A DNA stretch of 64,000 nucleotides, taken from the NCBI RefSeq assembly GCF_030063335.1, contig NZ_JASISW010000021.1, positions 1 through 64,000 on the forward strand, written 5' to 3'. Of the stretch, positions 39,346-46,926 are shown one piece after another (position 1 is the stretch's first letter; every line of letters starts with the position of its first letter). This DNA comes from Rhodococcus sp. G-MC3. Its GTDB lineage: Bacteria; Actinomycetota; Actinomycetes; Mycobacteriales; Mycobacteriaceae. The notes under the pieces were generated by a model. The model was not told the origin of the DNA and made no database searches. It saw only the letters and a list, made by a program, of their open reading frames with translations. A program made the position numbers and the translations under genes.

Positions 39346-40116
39346 CTGGAAGGCAAGGTCGTCGTCGTGTCCGGCGTCGGGCCGTCTCTCGGTCGGTCGA
39401 TCGCGTTGCGTAGTGCGGCAGCGGGCGCCGATGTCGTGCTCGCCGCTCGCACCGCAAGTTATCTGAAGACGGTTGCGCTCGAGATCGAGACAATGGGCAG
39501 GAAAGCCGTCGCGGTCTCGGTGGACATCACCGACATTGCGTCCTCGGAAGCCTTTGCCGCCGCTGCCGTCGATGCCTTCGGACACGTGGACGTTCTTGTC
39601 AACAATGCCTTCGCAATCCCGTCGATGAAAGACCTCGCGCACACCGACGAGTCCACCATCCGTCGAGGATTGGAATTGTCTCTGTTCGGCACGTTGCGAC
39701 TGTCGCAATTGCTCACTCCGGCATTGGCGGAGACCGGCGGGTCGATCGTGATGATCAACTCGGCAGTCCTCAGGCATTCGCAACCCAAGTACGGCAGTTA
39801 CAAGATCGCCAAGGCATCGCTGCTGGCAATGTCTCAGACGTTGGCGAGCGAATTGGGCCCCCAGGGAATACGCGTAAATACCGTTGCCCCCGGCTATATC
39901 TGGGGCTCCACCCTGCAGGGATATTTCGCACACATGGCCGAGAAGTACGGTACGACGACCGAGCAGATCTATGAGCAGACCGCCTCGACCATAGATCTGC
40001 GCCGGTTGCCTGAGCCCGACGAGATAGCCGACGCGGTGGTCTTTCTTGCATCCCCGCTCGCGCGCGCGATCACCGGCCAGTGTCTCGACGTCAACTGCGG
40101 CGAATACCACCACTAG
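39340..40116 (+). CDS. SDR family NAD(P)-dependent oxidoreductase
   Basis: A 258-aa classical short-chain dehydrogenase. The cofactor loop is SGVGPSLGRS (a TGxxxGxG variant) at residues 11-20, with LVNNAF, a catalytic Ser in MINSAVLRH and YKIAK as the YxxxK pair. The C-terminal part ends ITGQCLDVNCGEYHH. It is placed between the DUF1214 and sulfotransferase genes under a KstR-like promoter, so a hydroxysteroid or related alcohol/ketone is a reasonable but unproven substrate. The start is ATG ATG inside the second repeat unit; the ribosome site is poor, so translation may depend on reinitiation. Confidence 0.93.
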   Translation: MMLEGKVVVVSGVGPSLGRSIALRSAAAGADVVLAARTASYLKTVALEIETMGRKAVAVSVDITDIASSEAFAAAAVDAFGHVDVLVNNAFAIPSMKDLAHTDESTIRRGLELSLFGTLRLSQLLTPALAETGGSIVMINSAVLRHSQPKYGSYKIAKASLLAMSQTLASELGPQGIRVNTVAPGYIWGSTLQGYFAHMAEKYGTTTEQIYEQTASTIDLRRLPEPDEIADAVVFLASPLARAITGQCLDVNCGEYHH

Positions 40117-40126
40117 GAGCATTTCG

Positions 40127-41272
40127 ATGACCAGCATGGAGCGCACCGACGTCGGCACCGTCGAGGATCTGCACGCGTCGGCGAGAAGAGCTACCGGTCT
40201 CGACGACTTCGGTCCCGACGACTACATCGAGGCGCTCGGCGTGCTTCTCGACTCGTACCATCGCGACGCGCAGTTGACCGCGCTCGGATCGAAGATGAGC
40301 CGCTTCTTCCTGCGAGGAGCGTTGGTAGCTCGTCAACTGAGCGAACTCGCCTGGACCCAGAATCCTGCGCATGCAAAAGTAACCATCGAACGGCCGATCT
40401 TCGTTACCGGGCTACCCAGAACGGGAACCACTGCGCTGCACCGACTGTTGACGGTGGATCCAGCGCATCAGGGACTGGAGATGTGGCTGACCGAGATGCC
40501 GCAGCCACGCCCACCTCGCGAAACATGGGAAGCCAATCCGGTGTTCGCACAGATCGAGAAAGGCTTTGCCCAGCATCACATCGAGCATCCCGAGTTCATG
40601 GGGGTGCACTACATGTCAGCTGCCGAAGTCGAGGAATGTTGGCAGCTTCTGCGCCAATCGGTGCACTCCGTCGCTTACGAATGCCTCGCCTACTTGCCGA
40701 CATATTCATCGTGGCTGGCCGAGCAGAGCTGGCTACCGACCTACCAACGTCACCGTAAGAATCTGCAGCTCATCGGATTACACGACACAGATCGACGCTG
40801 GGTATTGAAAAACCCCAGCCACCTTTTTGCACTGGACGAACTGTTACAGGTCTATCCCGACGCACTCGTCATTCAGACGCACCGTGAGCCGCGCACGATC
40901 ATGCCGTCGATGTGCAGCCTCGCCGAGCATGCAACCGAAGGATGGAGCACAAAGTTCGCCGGCGGCGTCATCGGTCGTACTCAACTCGATCTGTGGGAAC
41001 GCGGGGTGCACACCTTCGCCGCTGCGCGTTCGCGTGCCGATGCTGCCCAGTTCTTCGACGTGGATTACCACGATTTCGTCGCCGACCCGCTGAGTACGGT
41101 CGATCAGACCTACCGATACTTCGGCCTCGAGCTCACCGACGACGCACGCAGTGCGATGGGCTCGATGCATGCCGAGAGTCGGAGCGGTGGGCGCAGACCT
41201 GTTCACAAGTACACGCTCGACGACTTCGGCCTCGACGGCGCCGAGGTGGACCGGAGGTTCGGGGTGGCCTGA
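40127..41272 (+). CDS. PAPS-dependent sulfotransferase
   Basis: A 381-aa sulfotransferase (Sulfotransfer_3 type). The 5'-phosphosulfate-binding loop is TGLPRTGTTALHRLL (94-108), and the 3'-phosphate region is VLKNPSHLFALDELL followed by VIQTHREPRTIMPS. The C-terminal part contains the RPVHKYTLDDFGL segment usual in this actinobacterial family. AGGAG lies 7 nt before the ATG and 10 bp separate it from the SDR gene. It consumes PAPS, which the divergent cysD-cysNC operon makes, and yields PAP, which the linked cysQ removes. The acceptor is unknown; a sterol or steroid intermediate is inferred from the regulation. Confidence 0.93.
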   Translation: MTSMERTDVGTVEDLHASARRATGLDDFGPDDYIEALGVLLDSYHRDAQLTALGSKMSRFFLRGALVARQLSELAWTQNPAHAKVTIERPIFVTGLPRTGTTALHRLLTVDPAHQGLEMWLTEMPQPRPPRETWEANPVFAQIEKGFAQHHIEHPEFMGVHYMSAAEVEECWQLLRQSVHSVAYECLAYLPTYSSWLAEQSWLPTYQRHRKNLQLIGLHDTDRRWVLKNPSHLFALDELLQVYPDALVIQTHREPRTIMPSMCSLAEHATEGWSTKFAGGVIGRTQLDLWERGVHTFAAARSRADAAQFFDVDYHDFVADPLSTVDQTYRYFGLELTDDARSAMGSMHAESRSGGRRPVHKYTLDDFGLDGAEVDRRFGVA

Positions 41273-41308
41273 GGTGCGGTTACCCGGGTTTTCGGACCGA
41301 ATGCGTCG

Positions 41309-41351
41309 TTCGGTCACCTTGCGGAACGAGTGCGGCATTCGGTCACCTTGC
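41309..41351. repeat. intergenic direct repeat after the sulfotransferase
   Basis: TTCGGTCACCTTGC occurs at 41309-41322 and 41338-41351 (period 29). The sequence CTTGCGGAACG at 41318-41328 is the reverse complement of the core of the tsaC-prmC repeat (16278-16334). A small palindrome, TTCGGACCGAA, lies just before (41291-41301). It may also help end transcription of the sulfotransferase operon. Confidence 0.65.
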
Positions 41352-41390
41352 CGACAGAGTCGATCGCACGCAGACCGCTAGGGTGGCGGC

Positions 41391-41981
41391 ATGGCTCCGA
41401 CACGCTGGCAGAGCGAAAACACCGAGGCGCAGTCCCGGAAGTACATCGATCGCTTCGCGCGCCTCGAATCACACGGTGTCGATCTGCACGGTGAAGCCCG
41501 GATGGTCGACGCTCTTCTGGCGCCGGGTAGTACCGTCCTCGACGCTGGTTGCGGCACAGCACGTCTCGGCGCAGAATTGGCTCGACGTGGACATTCGGTC
41601 ACTGCCGTCGACCTCGATCCGGTGTTCGTCGAGGCGGCCCGTCAGCACGAGAACCTCACGGTCCATCAGGCAGATCTGACGCAACTCGATCTGGGGCAGA
41701 AGTTCGACGCCGTCGTCGCAGCGGGGAACGTCATGGTGTTCATGACTCCGGGTACCGAGCGGTCAGCGTTGGAGCGGATCGCTTCGCACCTGTCCCCCGG
41801 CGGAGTGTTCGTCGCCGGATTCGCTACCGACAGGCAGTACACGACCGAAATGTTCGACGGCGATCTCGTCTCGGTCGGGCTGCGCACCGAGCACCGGTTC
41901 TCCACATGGGATCTGCGCCCCTGGCACCCGAGCGCGGACTGGGCCGTGACCGTCGCCAGAGCGCCTGCACTACTCGCTTGA
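41391..41981 (+). CDS. class I SAM-dependent methyltransferase
   Basis: A 196-aa small-molecule-type methyltransferase with motif I VLDAGCGTARLGAELA (49-64), an acidic end of strand 2 (VTAVDLDP), motif II-like DAVVAAGNVMVFM and the LSPGGVFVAGF post-motif. It matches the Methyltransf_25 type. The acceptor is unknown. It overlaps the convergent PadR gene by 12 bp at the 3' end. Confidence 0.9.
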   Translation: MAPTRWQSENTEAQSRKYIDRFARLESHGVDLHGEARMVDALLAPGSTVLDAGCGTARLGAELARRGHSVTAVDLDPVFVEAARQHENLTVHQADLTQLDLGQKFDAVVAAGNVMVFMTPGTERSALERIASHLSPGGVFVAGFATDRQYTTEMFDGDLVSVGLRTEHRFSTWDLRPWHPSADWAVTVARAPALLA

Positions 41982-42500
41982 CATCTCTGCTGGTAAAGCA
42001 TCGAACCAGTCGAGTGTCGCTTGCTCGTACCGTATGCCGAAATCGAGTGTTGCCAAATCGAATACAGCATTTTCGGCCGAGGCGGCGCGCTGCGCGAGAT
42101 ACTCGGCCAACGTCTCTGCATGCCTACGACGATGGGCGACAAGTATCGCCGCGAGCCTCCCCGGCTCCAGGTGTTCCGCGAACGCCATGGTCAGCAGCAG
42201 CGGGTGCCGAATGTTGGCCTCCCCGGGCTCGCGGTCGATCCAGTGGGCAAAAGCGGCCCTGCCCCCCGCCGTGATGGTGAACGGCTTCTGTGCACGCACG
42301 CCGACATCACCTTCGGCGATCAGTCCTCGTTTGGCGAGCGCCGCCAGTTCGCGATACACCTGACTGCGGGTCACGGTCCAGAATCCGCCGATGCAGACTT
42401 CGGCCGTGGCGTGCAGGTCCCACCCCGTCATCGGCCCTCGGTGTAGAAAACCGAGCAACGACGCCGCTGTCGCGTTGAGTTCTTGGTGCGCTTCGGTCAC
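41970..42500 (-). CDS. PadR family transcriptional regulator
   Basis: A 176-aa regulator with an N-terminal PadR winged helix (ATAASLLGFLHRGPMTGWDL, TRSQVYRELAALAKRGLI, VGVRAQKPFTITAGGRAAF wing) and a C-terminal helical dimer domain of the Vir_act_alpha_C type. The GTG at 42500 is preferred to an ATG 11 codons upstream, which would place the start next to the presumed operator. It is divergent from the DUF1707 gene at 42600, a likely target. The effector is unknown. Confidence 0.88.
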   Translation of the reverse strand: MTEAHQELNATAASLLGFLHRGPMTGWDLHATAEVCIGGFWTVTRSQVYRELAALAKRGLIAEGDVGVRAQKPFTITAGGRAAFAHWIDREPGEANIRHPLLLTMAFAEHLEPGRLAAILVAHRRRHAETLAEYLAQRAASAENAVFDLATLDFGIRYEQATLDWFDALPAEMSSE

Positions 42501-42526
42501 CGATCCATCTTCACACACCTTGACAT

Positions 42527-42572
42527 TCCACAATGGGAGGTCGATTCTGAATCAATGACGTTCCACAGTGGA
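42527..42572. promoter_or_regulatory. candidate PadR operator pair
   Basis: In the 99-bp divergent region lie TCCACAATGGGA (42527-42538) and the perfect palindrome TCCACAGTGGA (42562-42572), 35 bp apart centre to centre. A TTGACA-like sequence precedes the first. The two similar dyads between a PadR gene and its divergent neighbour suggest autoregulation and control of the DUF1707 gene. Confidence 0.5.
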
Positions 42573-42599
42573 CTGTCTGTGACGGACTGGAGATTTCCG

Positions 42600-43040
42600 A
42601 TGCCGGACCGACCGACTTCAGAAAAGTCGACCCTGAGACTGTCCGACGCCCAGCGCGACCAGGCCGTCGAAAAGTTGACCCACCATGTTGCGTCGGGACG
42701 GCTTGCGATCGACGAATTCGACATACGCGCGGCGCAGGCCTATGCGGCCGTGAACCTGTCTGATCTGGACGTAATCTTCGAAGACCTGCCAGCGATACCC
42801 CCGGCCGCCGCACCTGTCTGGCCTGCCCAGAATCGTCTGCCGATGACCCGCGAGCTGCTGACCTGGATAAGCGTCGGAATCGTGTGCCTGTCGATCTGGG
42901 CCATCACCTCGATCGCGACGGGTGACTTCCTGTACCCGTGGCCGGCATGGGTCATCGGCCCGTGGGGGCCGATGATCGCGCTGCAGCGAGTGACCGGCAC
43001 GAGCGTGGGATGCTCGGCCATGCGCGTCCAGCGCGAGTGA
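42600..43040 (+). CDS. DUF1707 and 2TM domain-containing membrane protein
   Basis: A 146-aa protein. The N-terminal DUF1707 domain (about 8-62: LRLSDAQRDQAVEKLTHHV through NLSDLDVIFEDLP) is a small actinobacterial helical domain. Two hydrophobic segments follow (about 84-106 and 112-130). The function is unknown; DUF1707 proteins are often cell-envelope associated. GGAG lies 7 nt before the ATG at 42600. Likely regulated by the divergent PadR. The 3' end is 4 bp from the convergent VOC gene. Confidence 0.85.
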   Translation: MPDRPTSEKSTLRLSDAQRDQAVEKLTHHVASGRLAIDEFDIRAAQAYAAVNLSDLDVIFEDLPAIPPAAAPVWPAQNRLPMTRELLTWISVGIVCLSIWAITSIATGDFLYPWPAWVIGPWGPMIALQRVTGTSVGCSAMRVQRE

Positions 43041-43044
43041 CCGC

Positions 43045-43824
43045 TTATGCGGATTGGACTATCGACGCGATCTGGAACCGAGCCCCCAGTGGGTCCGTGA
43101 CTCCCGCGACCCGTCCGAACGGCGAATCTTCCGGGGTGTCGACGAGTGTTCCGCCGAGTTCTACTACTTTGTCGACAGCGGCATCGGTGTCGTCGACGCC
43201 GAAGTAGCAACGCCACTGGGACGGGGTGCCCTCTGGCAGAATGCGTGCGCCGTCCATGATGCCCGCGACCATGTCGCCGCCGACGATGCCCTGCGAGTAT
43301 CGGAATTCGTCGGAATCACCGAGTGTGCCGTACGTCCATCCGAAGACCGATTCGTAGAACGGCAGAACAGCGGCGTAGTCGTGGGTGAACTGTTCGTGCC
43401 AAACCGGCGCCCCGTGCTCACCCCACGTGCCATATCCGCGGTGCTGGCCTGCCTCCCAGATGCCGGTGACCGCACCACCCGCGTCGACGACGAGCGACAA
43501 TTTTCCCTGATCGCCTACCTGCATCGGGGGGAACAGCACCTGCCCGCCTGCTTCCGTCACCTTCGCGACGGTGGCCTCGGCGTCGTCGGATGCGATGTAG
43601 GTGTTCCACACGTCGGTGACCGTCGTGCCGGGCATCTGGCCCCCGAGACCTGCGATGCTGACGCCATCGCGAAGGAAGGTGGTGTAGCCGCCGTATTCGG
43701 GATCGTCGCTGACATCCGCGTGCCAACCGAAGAGGCTCTCGTAGAAAGGGATAACGCGGCCGGGATCGGAACTGGTGAGGTCGATCCAGCACGGGGCGTC
43801 GACCAGATAATCCTTGACGGGCAT
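43045..43824 (-). CDS. VOC family protein (two glyoxalase-like domains)
   Basis: A 259-aa protein of two tandem vicinal-oxygen-chelate domains. The first begins at PCWIDLTSSDPGRVIPFYESLFGW and the second at VWHEQFTHDYAAVLPFYESVFGW; each ends with a GGQV/GGTL..DP-type strand. Such proteins include hydroxylases, bleomycin-type drug binders and dioxygenases, so the activity cannot be named. GGAGAG precedes the ATG at 43824. Confidence 0.9.
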   Translation of the reverse strand: MPVKDYLVDAPCWIDLTSSDPGRVIPFYESLFGWHADVSDDPEYGGYTTFLRDGVSIAGLGGQMPGTTVTDVWNTYIASDDAEATVAKVTEAGGQVLFPPMQVGDQGKLSLVVDAGGAVTGIWEAGQHRGYGTWGEHGAPVWHEQFTHDYAAVLPFYESVFGWTYGTLGDSDEFRYSQGIVGGDMVAGIMDGARILPEGTPSQWRCYFGVDDTDAAVDKVVELGGTLVDTPEDSPFGRVAGVTDPLGARFQIASIVQSA

Positions 43825-43949
43825 GTGAAACTCTCCTATCGGCGATGGACACTCGGACCACCACAACGTACGCGCGCGGTCCGACACTCACAGCGATTTT
43901 TCAGCAGGATGCGAGCGGAGTCCACAGGTACGAAGCCGAACATCGAGAC

Positions 43950-44132
43950 ATGGCAACTAACCAGCTGTGGGACGCCGACGACGCCGTCCTCGCCGAGGCA
44001 GAACTACCGACCGACACCGAGGCGATGGCCTGGTTGGTCTCGGCCGCAACACAGAATCGGCAGTCGCTCGCCGGAAAGCGGGGGAGCAATGCCGCGGATC
44101 AGCGCGGGGGCGTCCCCGACCTTCTGCGGTGA
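43950..44132 (+). CDS. possible small acidic protein
   Basis: A 60-aa ORF in the 326-bp gap between the VOC and MerR genes. The sequence is acidic early (WDADDAVLAEAELPTDTEAMAWL), has G/C-rich third positions like real genes here, and ends in a basic tail. There is no strong ribosome site and no recognised family. The gap otherwise must hold the VOC promoter, and no other feature was seen in it. Confidence 0.3.
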   Translation: MATNQLWDADDAVLAEAELPTDTEAMAWLVSAATQNRQSLAGKRGSNAADQRGGVPDLLR

Positions 44133-44150
44133 ACATCATCGACCTGCCTG

Positions 44151-44615
44151 TCACGGACCAGTCGCTCCTCCGTACGTCGCGATTTTGTATTCCGTCGCGA
44201 CCAACGACAGCTGTAACTCGCGGATGCGCCGCCTGACGGTGTCGCGGTGCTCGATCAGCAGATCGAGTCGTTCCGGCACCGTCTCCTCACCGCGGTCGAC
44301 CAATTCGACATAGTGCTGCAAATCGCGCATCGGCATGCCGGACAACCGCATTCGGGTGAGAAAAACAAGCCTACGCACCGCCGCGGCGTCGTACAGACGG
44401 TGATCGTTTCTATCGCGATTCACCTCGATCAAGCCACACCTCTCGTAGTAGCGGAGGGTATGTGGCGAAACATCTAGTAGTTCGGCGACCTCAGAAATTC
44501 CGAGGGGCTCAGTCACCTCACCTGGATTCAACAGGCCATGAACAACTTCCGTTGCCGACACATTCACGTCGGTCAGCGCTGCCAGTGCTTTGTCCATCAG
44601 GTCAATGGTCGCCAT
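44151..44615 (-). CDS. MerR family transcriptional regulator
   Basis: A 154-aa MerR-type regulator. The HTH/wing (about residues 38-105) reads GISEVAELLDVSPHTLRYYERCGLI, then HRLYDAAAVRRLVFLTRMR; a coiled-coil dimer helix follows (ERLDLLIEHRDTVRRRIRELQ). There is no C-terminal cysteine cluster, so it is not a metal sensor of the classic kind. It lies 27 bp downstream of an SDR gene on the same strand. The SDR promoter has the long 19-bp spacer with central dyad that MerR proteins use. Confidence 0.9.
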   Translation of the reverse strand: MATIDLMDKALAALTDVNVSATEVVHGLLNPGEVTEPLGISEVAELLDVSPHTLRYYERCGLIEVNRDRNDHRLYDAAAVRRLVFLTRMRLSGMPMRDLQHYVELVDRGEETVPERLDLLIEHRDTVRRRIRELQLSLVATEYKIATYGGATGP

Positions 44616-44642
44616 CACGTAACGGTAAACCTCTCGGTCGAT

Positions 44643-45503
44643 CTAGACAGGACGAACGGACTCGGGGAGGCCGGGAAAGTCCGCACCGGCAGATAGTTCG
44701 GCGTAACGGTCGAGCTCGTCCAGACTGCGTCGGTACGCGTGACGAAGCCGTCTTACGGCTTCGCGCCCCAACGGAATTCGGAGCGGTGCGGACTCGGCAT
44801 CGACCAGACTGCGAATGATCTCGGCGGCACGTACCGGATCGCCCTCCTGCTTCCCATCGGCCGCGAGCATGTCCGCTCGAATCGCACCAAGCATGTCTGC
44901 GTATGCCTCGCTCGGATCCGCAAGTTCGAGCACGTCAGCGGCATTGAACCCTGTCCGGAATCGACTCGGTTCAACGATGAGCACACGAATACCGAATGGC
45001 GTGACCTCACCCGCCAACGCCTCCGACCAACCCTCCAACGCGAACTTTCCGGCCGAGTACGACCCGGCGCCGGGGAACGAGATACGTCCGCCCTGGCTGC
45101 TGATTTGCACGATCGTCCCCCACCCTCGCTCACGCATGTCCGGCAACACCGCTCGGGTCAGAGCCGCGGGGCCCAACAGGTGCTGGTCGAGCATGTTTCG
45201 CAGGCGAGCATCGTCGATTTCTTCTGCAGCACCGATCTGTCCGACGCCTCCGTTGTTGACGAGCACATCCACGGGACCGAACCGCCCGACAGCCGCTTCG
45301 ACGAGGTTCACCGCAGCAGACGCCTCGCGAACGTCGAACTGCACCGGCAGTATCGAGTCGGGGTTGGCCTCCACCAGGTCGTCGATGCGTTCCGGTCGGC
45401 GCATCGCGGCAACGACGGTGTCCCCCGCCGCCAGTGCTGCCTCGGCCAACGCCCTGCCCAGTCCCGATGATGCGCCAGTGATGATCCAGTTGTTTCGGTT
45501 CAT
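44643..45503 (-). CDS. SDR family oxidoreductase
   Basis: A 286-aa extended-classical SDR. The cofactor loop is ITGASSGLGRALAEA, with NNGGVGQIG, a catalytic Ser in IVQISSQGGR and YSAGKFAL (YxxxK). It resembles the oxidoreductases often found with MerR or TetR regulators in soil actinobacteria. The ATG at 45503 (MNRNNWIITGASS) is used rather than an upstream in-frame start that would enter the promoter. Together with the following MerR gene it probably forms an autoregulated two-gene operon. Confidence 0.93.
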   Translation of the reverse strand: MNRNNWIITGASSGLGRALAEAALAAGDTVVAAMRRPERIDDLVEANPDSILPVQFDVREASAAVNLVEAAVGRFGPVDVLVNNGGVGQIGAAEEIDDARLRNMLDQHLLGPAALTRAVLPDMRERGWGTIVQISSQGGRISFPGAGSYSAGKFALEGWSEALAGEVTPFGIRVLIVEPSRFRTGFNAADVLELADPSEAYADMLGAIRADMLAADGKQEGDPVRAAEIIRSLVDAESAPLRIPLGREAVRRLRHAYRRSLDELDRYAELSAGADFPGLPESVRPV

Positions 45504-45510
45504 GACGACG

Positions 45511-45541
45511 AAGCTACGACTTCGAGCGCGCTCGAACGCAA
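45511..45541 (-). promoter_or_regulatory. MerR-type promoter of the SDR-merR operon
   Basis: On the minus strand TTGCGT (45536-45541) and TAGCTT (45511-45516) are separated by 19 bp. A perfect 16-bp palindrome, TTCGAGCGCGCTCGAA (45521-45536), lies in the spacer. Over-long spacers with a central dyad are the hallmark of promoters activated by MerR proteins through DNA untwisting. Confidence 0.65.
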
Positions 45542-45576
45542 GCACGCGATCGAACTGGTGTTACCAACCGCGGAGA

Positions 45577-46176
45577 TCAGTTCTGAGGGGCCGAAGACCC
45601 GAGAGTTCCACCCGCCGCCCGCCAGACGAGTGCGGCCGTCCGCTGCGGCCAGTGCCTGGGAATTGGATCTCCAGCGAGGGCGCGACCGTAGAAGGAGCCA
45701 GTCACCATCGGGACGACGATCTCGAGATCCGCGTCCAACGGAATGCAGCCGGCCCGCTGAGCACGTTCGAATATCGCTCGAATGCGTTGCCTCCGTGGGG
45801 CGACGACGTTTGCCCGGTAGCGGTCGCGCACGTCGGCAGCGGTGCCCTCCTGCAACATCGTCCCGACCAGAGCCATTCGGCCAGGTCTGGAAACGCCCGA
45901 TTCGAAGGTAATGAGTTCGCGGACCAGAGCGTCGAAAGGTTCTTCGTTGTGGAGTTCGGCCGGTGTCACTTCGGTGACAGTGTTGACCGCCGCTTCTGCG
46001 AGCGCGGCCTTGGACGGCCAGCGTCGGTAGATGCTTTGCCGAGTGGTTCCGGCGTCGGCTGCCACGCGGTGCACGGACATGGCGTCGTATCCGGATTCGG
46101 CGAGGTAGCGGGCTGCGACGGCGAGGACACGGTCGTCGATCGTGGTGTCGCGAGCGCGGCCGGTCTTGTTCACCAT
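45577..46176 (-). CDS. TetR family transcriptional regulator
   Basis: A 199-aa TetR-type repressor. The HTH at about residues 34-55 is SVHRVAADAGTTRQSIYRRWPSK; the C-terminal ligand domain resembles the TetR_C_16/AcrR-like type and ends LVWRAAGGTLGSS. The ATG at 46176 is chosen; the longer ORF passes through the operator and into the globin gene. Divergent from the globin gene, with a perfect inverted repeat between them, so it most likely represses both. Confidence 0.92.
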   Translation of the reverse strand: MVNKTGRARDTTIDDRVLAVAARYLAESGYDAMSVHRVAADAGTTRQSIYRRWPSKAALAEAAVNTVTEVTPAELHNEEPFDALVRELITFESGVSRPGRMALVGTMLQEGTAADVRDRYRANVVAPRRQRIRAIFERAQRAGCIPLDADLEIVVPMVTGSFYGRALAGDPIPRHWPQRTAALVWRAAGGTLGSSAPQN

Positions 46177-46195
46177 AGTCCGCAACTTACCTTGC

Positions 46196-46223
46196 CAATA
46201 CAATACAGTTGTGTATTGTATTG
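46196..46223. promoter_or_regulatory. TetR operator between tetR and globin genes
   Basis: Perfect 12-bp arms CAATACAATACA (46196-46207) and TGTATTGTATTG (46212-46223) around GTTG. It covers the -10 of the globin promoter (TTGCCA at 46192-46197, TATTGT at 46214-46219) and lies 19 bp from the tetR start. Confidence 0.85.
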
Positions 46224-46226
46224 ATA

Positions 46227-46694
46227 ATGGCGATACCGACGCTCTACAGCTGGGCCGGTGGGGACGATGCGTTTCGTCGGTTGCTCGACGCGTTCTACGA
46301 CCGTCTCGAACGCGACTCACTACTGTCACCGATGTTCCCCGGGGGCGTCACCGAAGAACACCGCGCACACGTCACTCTCTGGTGGATCGAGGTGTTCGGC
46401 GGACCCGACCGTTACACCACGACTCTCGGCGGGTACCGCCGAATGCTCGCGCACCACACCGACCTGGGCATCACTGCAGCGCAGCGACGCCGGTTCGTCG
46501 AGCTGATGTCCGTCGCGGCCGACGATGCCGAACTACCCGAGGACCCTGAATTCCGGTCGGCACTCCTCGCATACACCGAATGGGGAACGCGTCTTGCATT
46601 CTCCAACTCTCAGCCACACGCCGAGGTGGCGAAGGACGCCCCTGTTCCCCGCTGGGGCTGGGGAGTCGCGCCGCCCTGGAATCCACAAAACTAG
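46227..46694 (+). CDS. truncated haemoglobin (group II-like)
   Basis: A 155-aa bacterial globin. Features are the early TLYSWAGGDDAFRRLLDAFYDRL helix, FPGGVTEEHRAHVTLWWIEVFGGP and a MLAHHTDLGI segment supplying the proximal histidine, with a Trp-rich C-terminal tail (RWGWGVAPPW). It probably binds oxygen or nitric oxide, or handles peroxide. Its ATG lies 3 nt after the TetR operator and 7 nt after the predicted -10, leaving no room for a ribosome site, so the mRNA is probably leaderless. Confidence 0.88.
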   Translation: MAIPTLYSWAGGDDAFRRLLDAFYDRLERDSLLSPMFPGGVTEEHRAHVTLWWIEVFGGPDRYTTTLGGYRRMLAHHTDLGITAAQRRRFVELMSVAADDAELPEDPEFRSALLAYTEWGTRLAFSNSQPHAEVAKDAPVPRWGWGVAPPWNPQN

Positions 46695-46737
46695 CGGCTG
46701 GGACATTCGCGACCATTCCCGGACGCCTGGCAAGCGA

Positions 46738-46769
46738 ATCGAGGCCGGCCATTTCTGGCCGGCCTCGAT
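46738..46769 (-). terminator. hairpin terminator of tRNA-Cys (possibly bidirectional)
   Basis: Perfect 14-bp arms (46738-46751 and 46756-46769, containing GAGGCCGGCC and GGCCGGCCTC) around a TTTC loop. It starts 2 nt after the encoded CCA of tRNA-Cys on the minus strand and lies 43 nt past the globin stop, so it may serve both. Confidence 0.75.
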
Positions 46770-46774
46770 GATGG

Positions 46775-46845
46775 AGCGAGCGACGGGATTCGAACCCGTG
46801 TAAACGGCTTTGCAGGCCGGTGCCTAGCCACTCAGCCACACCCGC
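46775..46845 (-). tRNA. tRNA-Cys (anticodon GCA)
   Basis: A 71-nt cloverleaf on the minus strand: acceptor GCGGGTG pairs with CGCTCGC (two G-U pairs), anticodon loop CTGCAAA within stem CGGC/GCCG (anticodon GCA), and T-arm ACGGGTTCGAATCCCGT. CCA is encoded at 46772-46774. Confidence 0.96.
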
Positions 46846-46926
46846 ATCGGAGACAAATATGCCGTGACAAGCGGATTGACACCAGGATTTCGCTCAGCGT
46901 GATTCGAATGCGGCTGCCCCCGGTGA

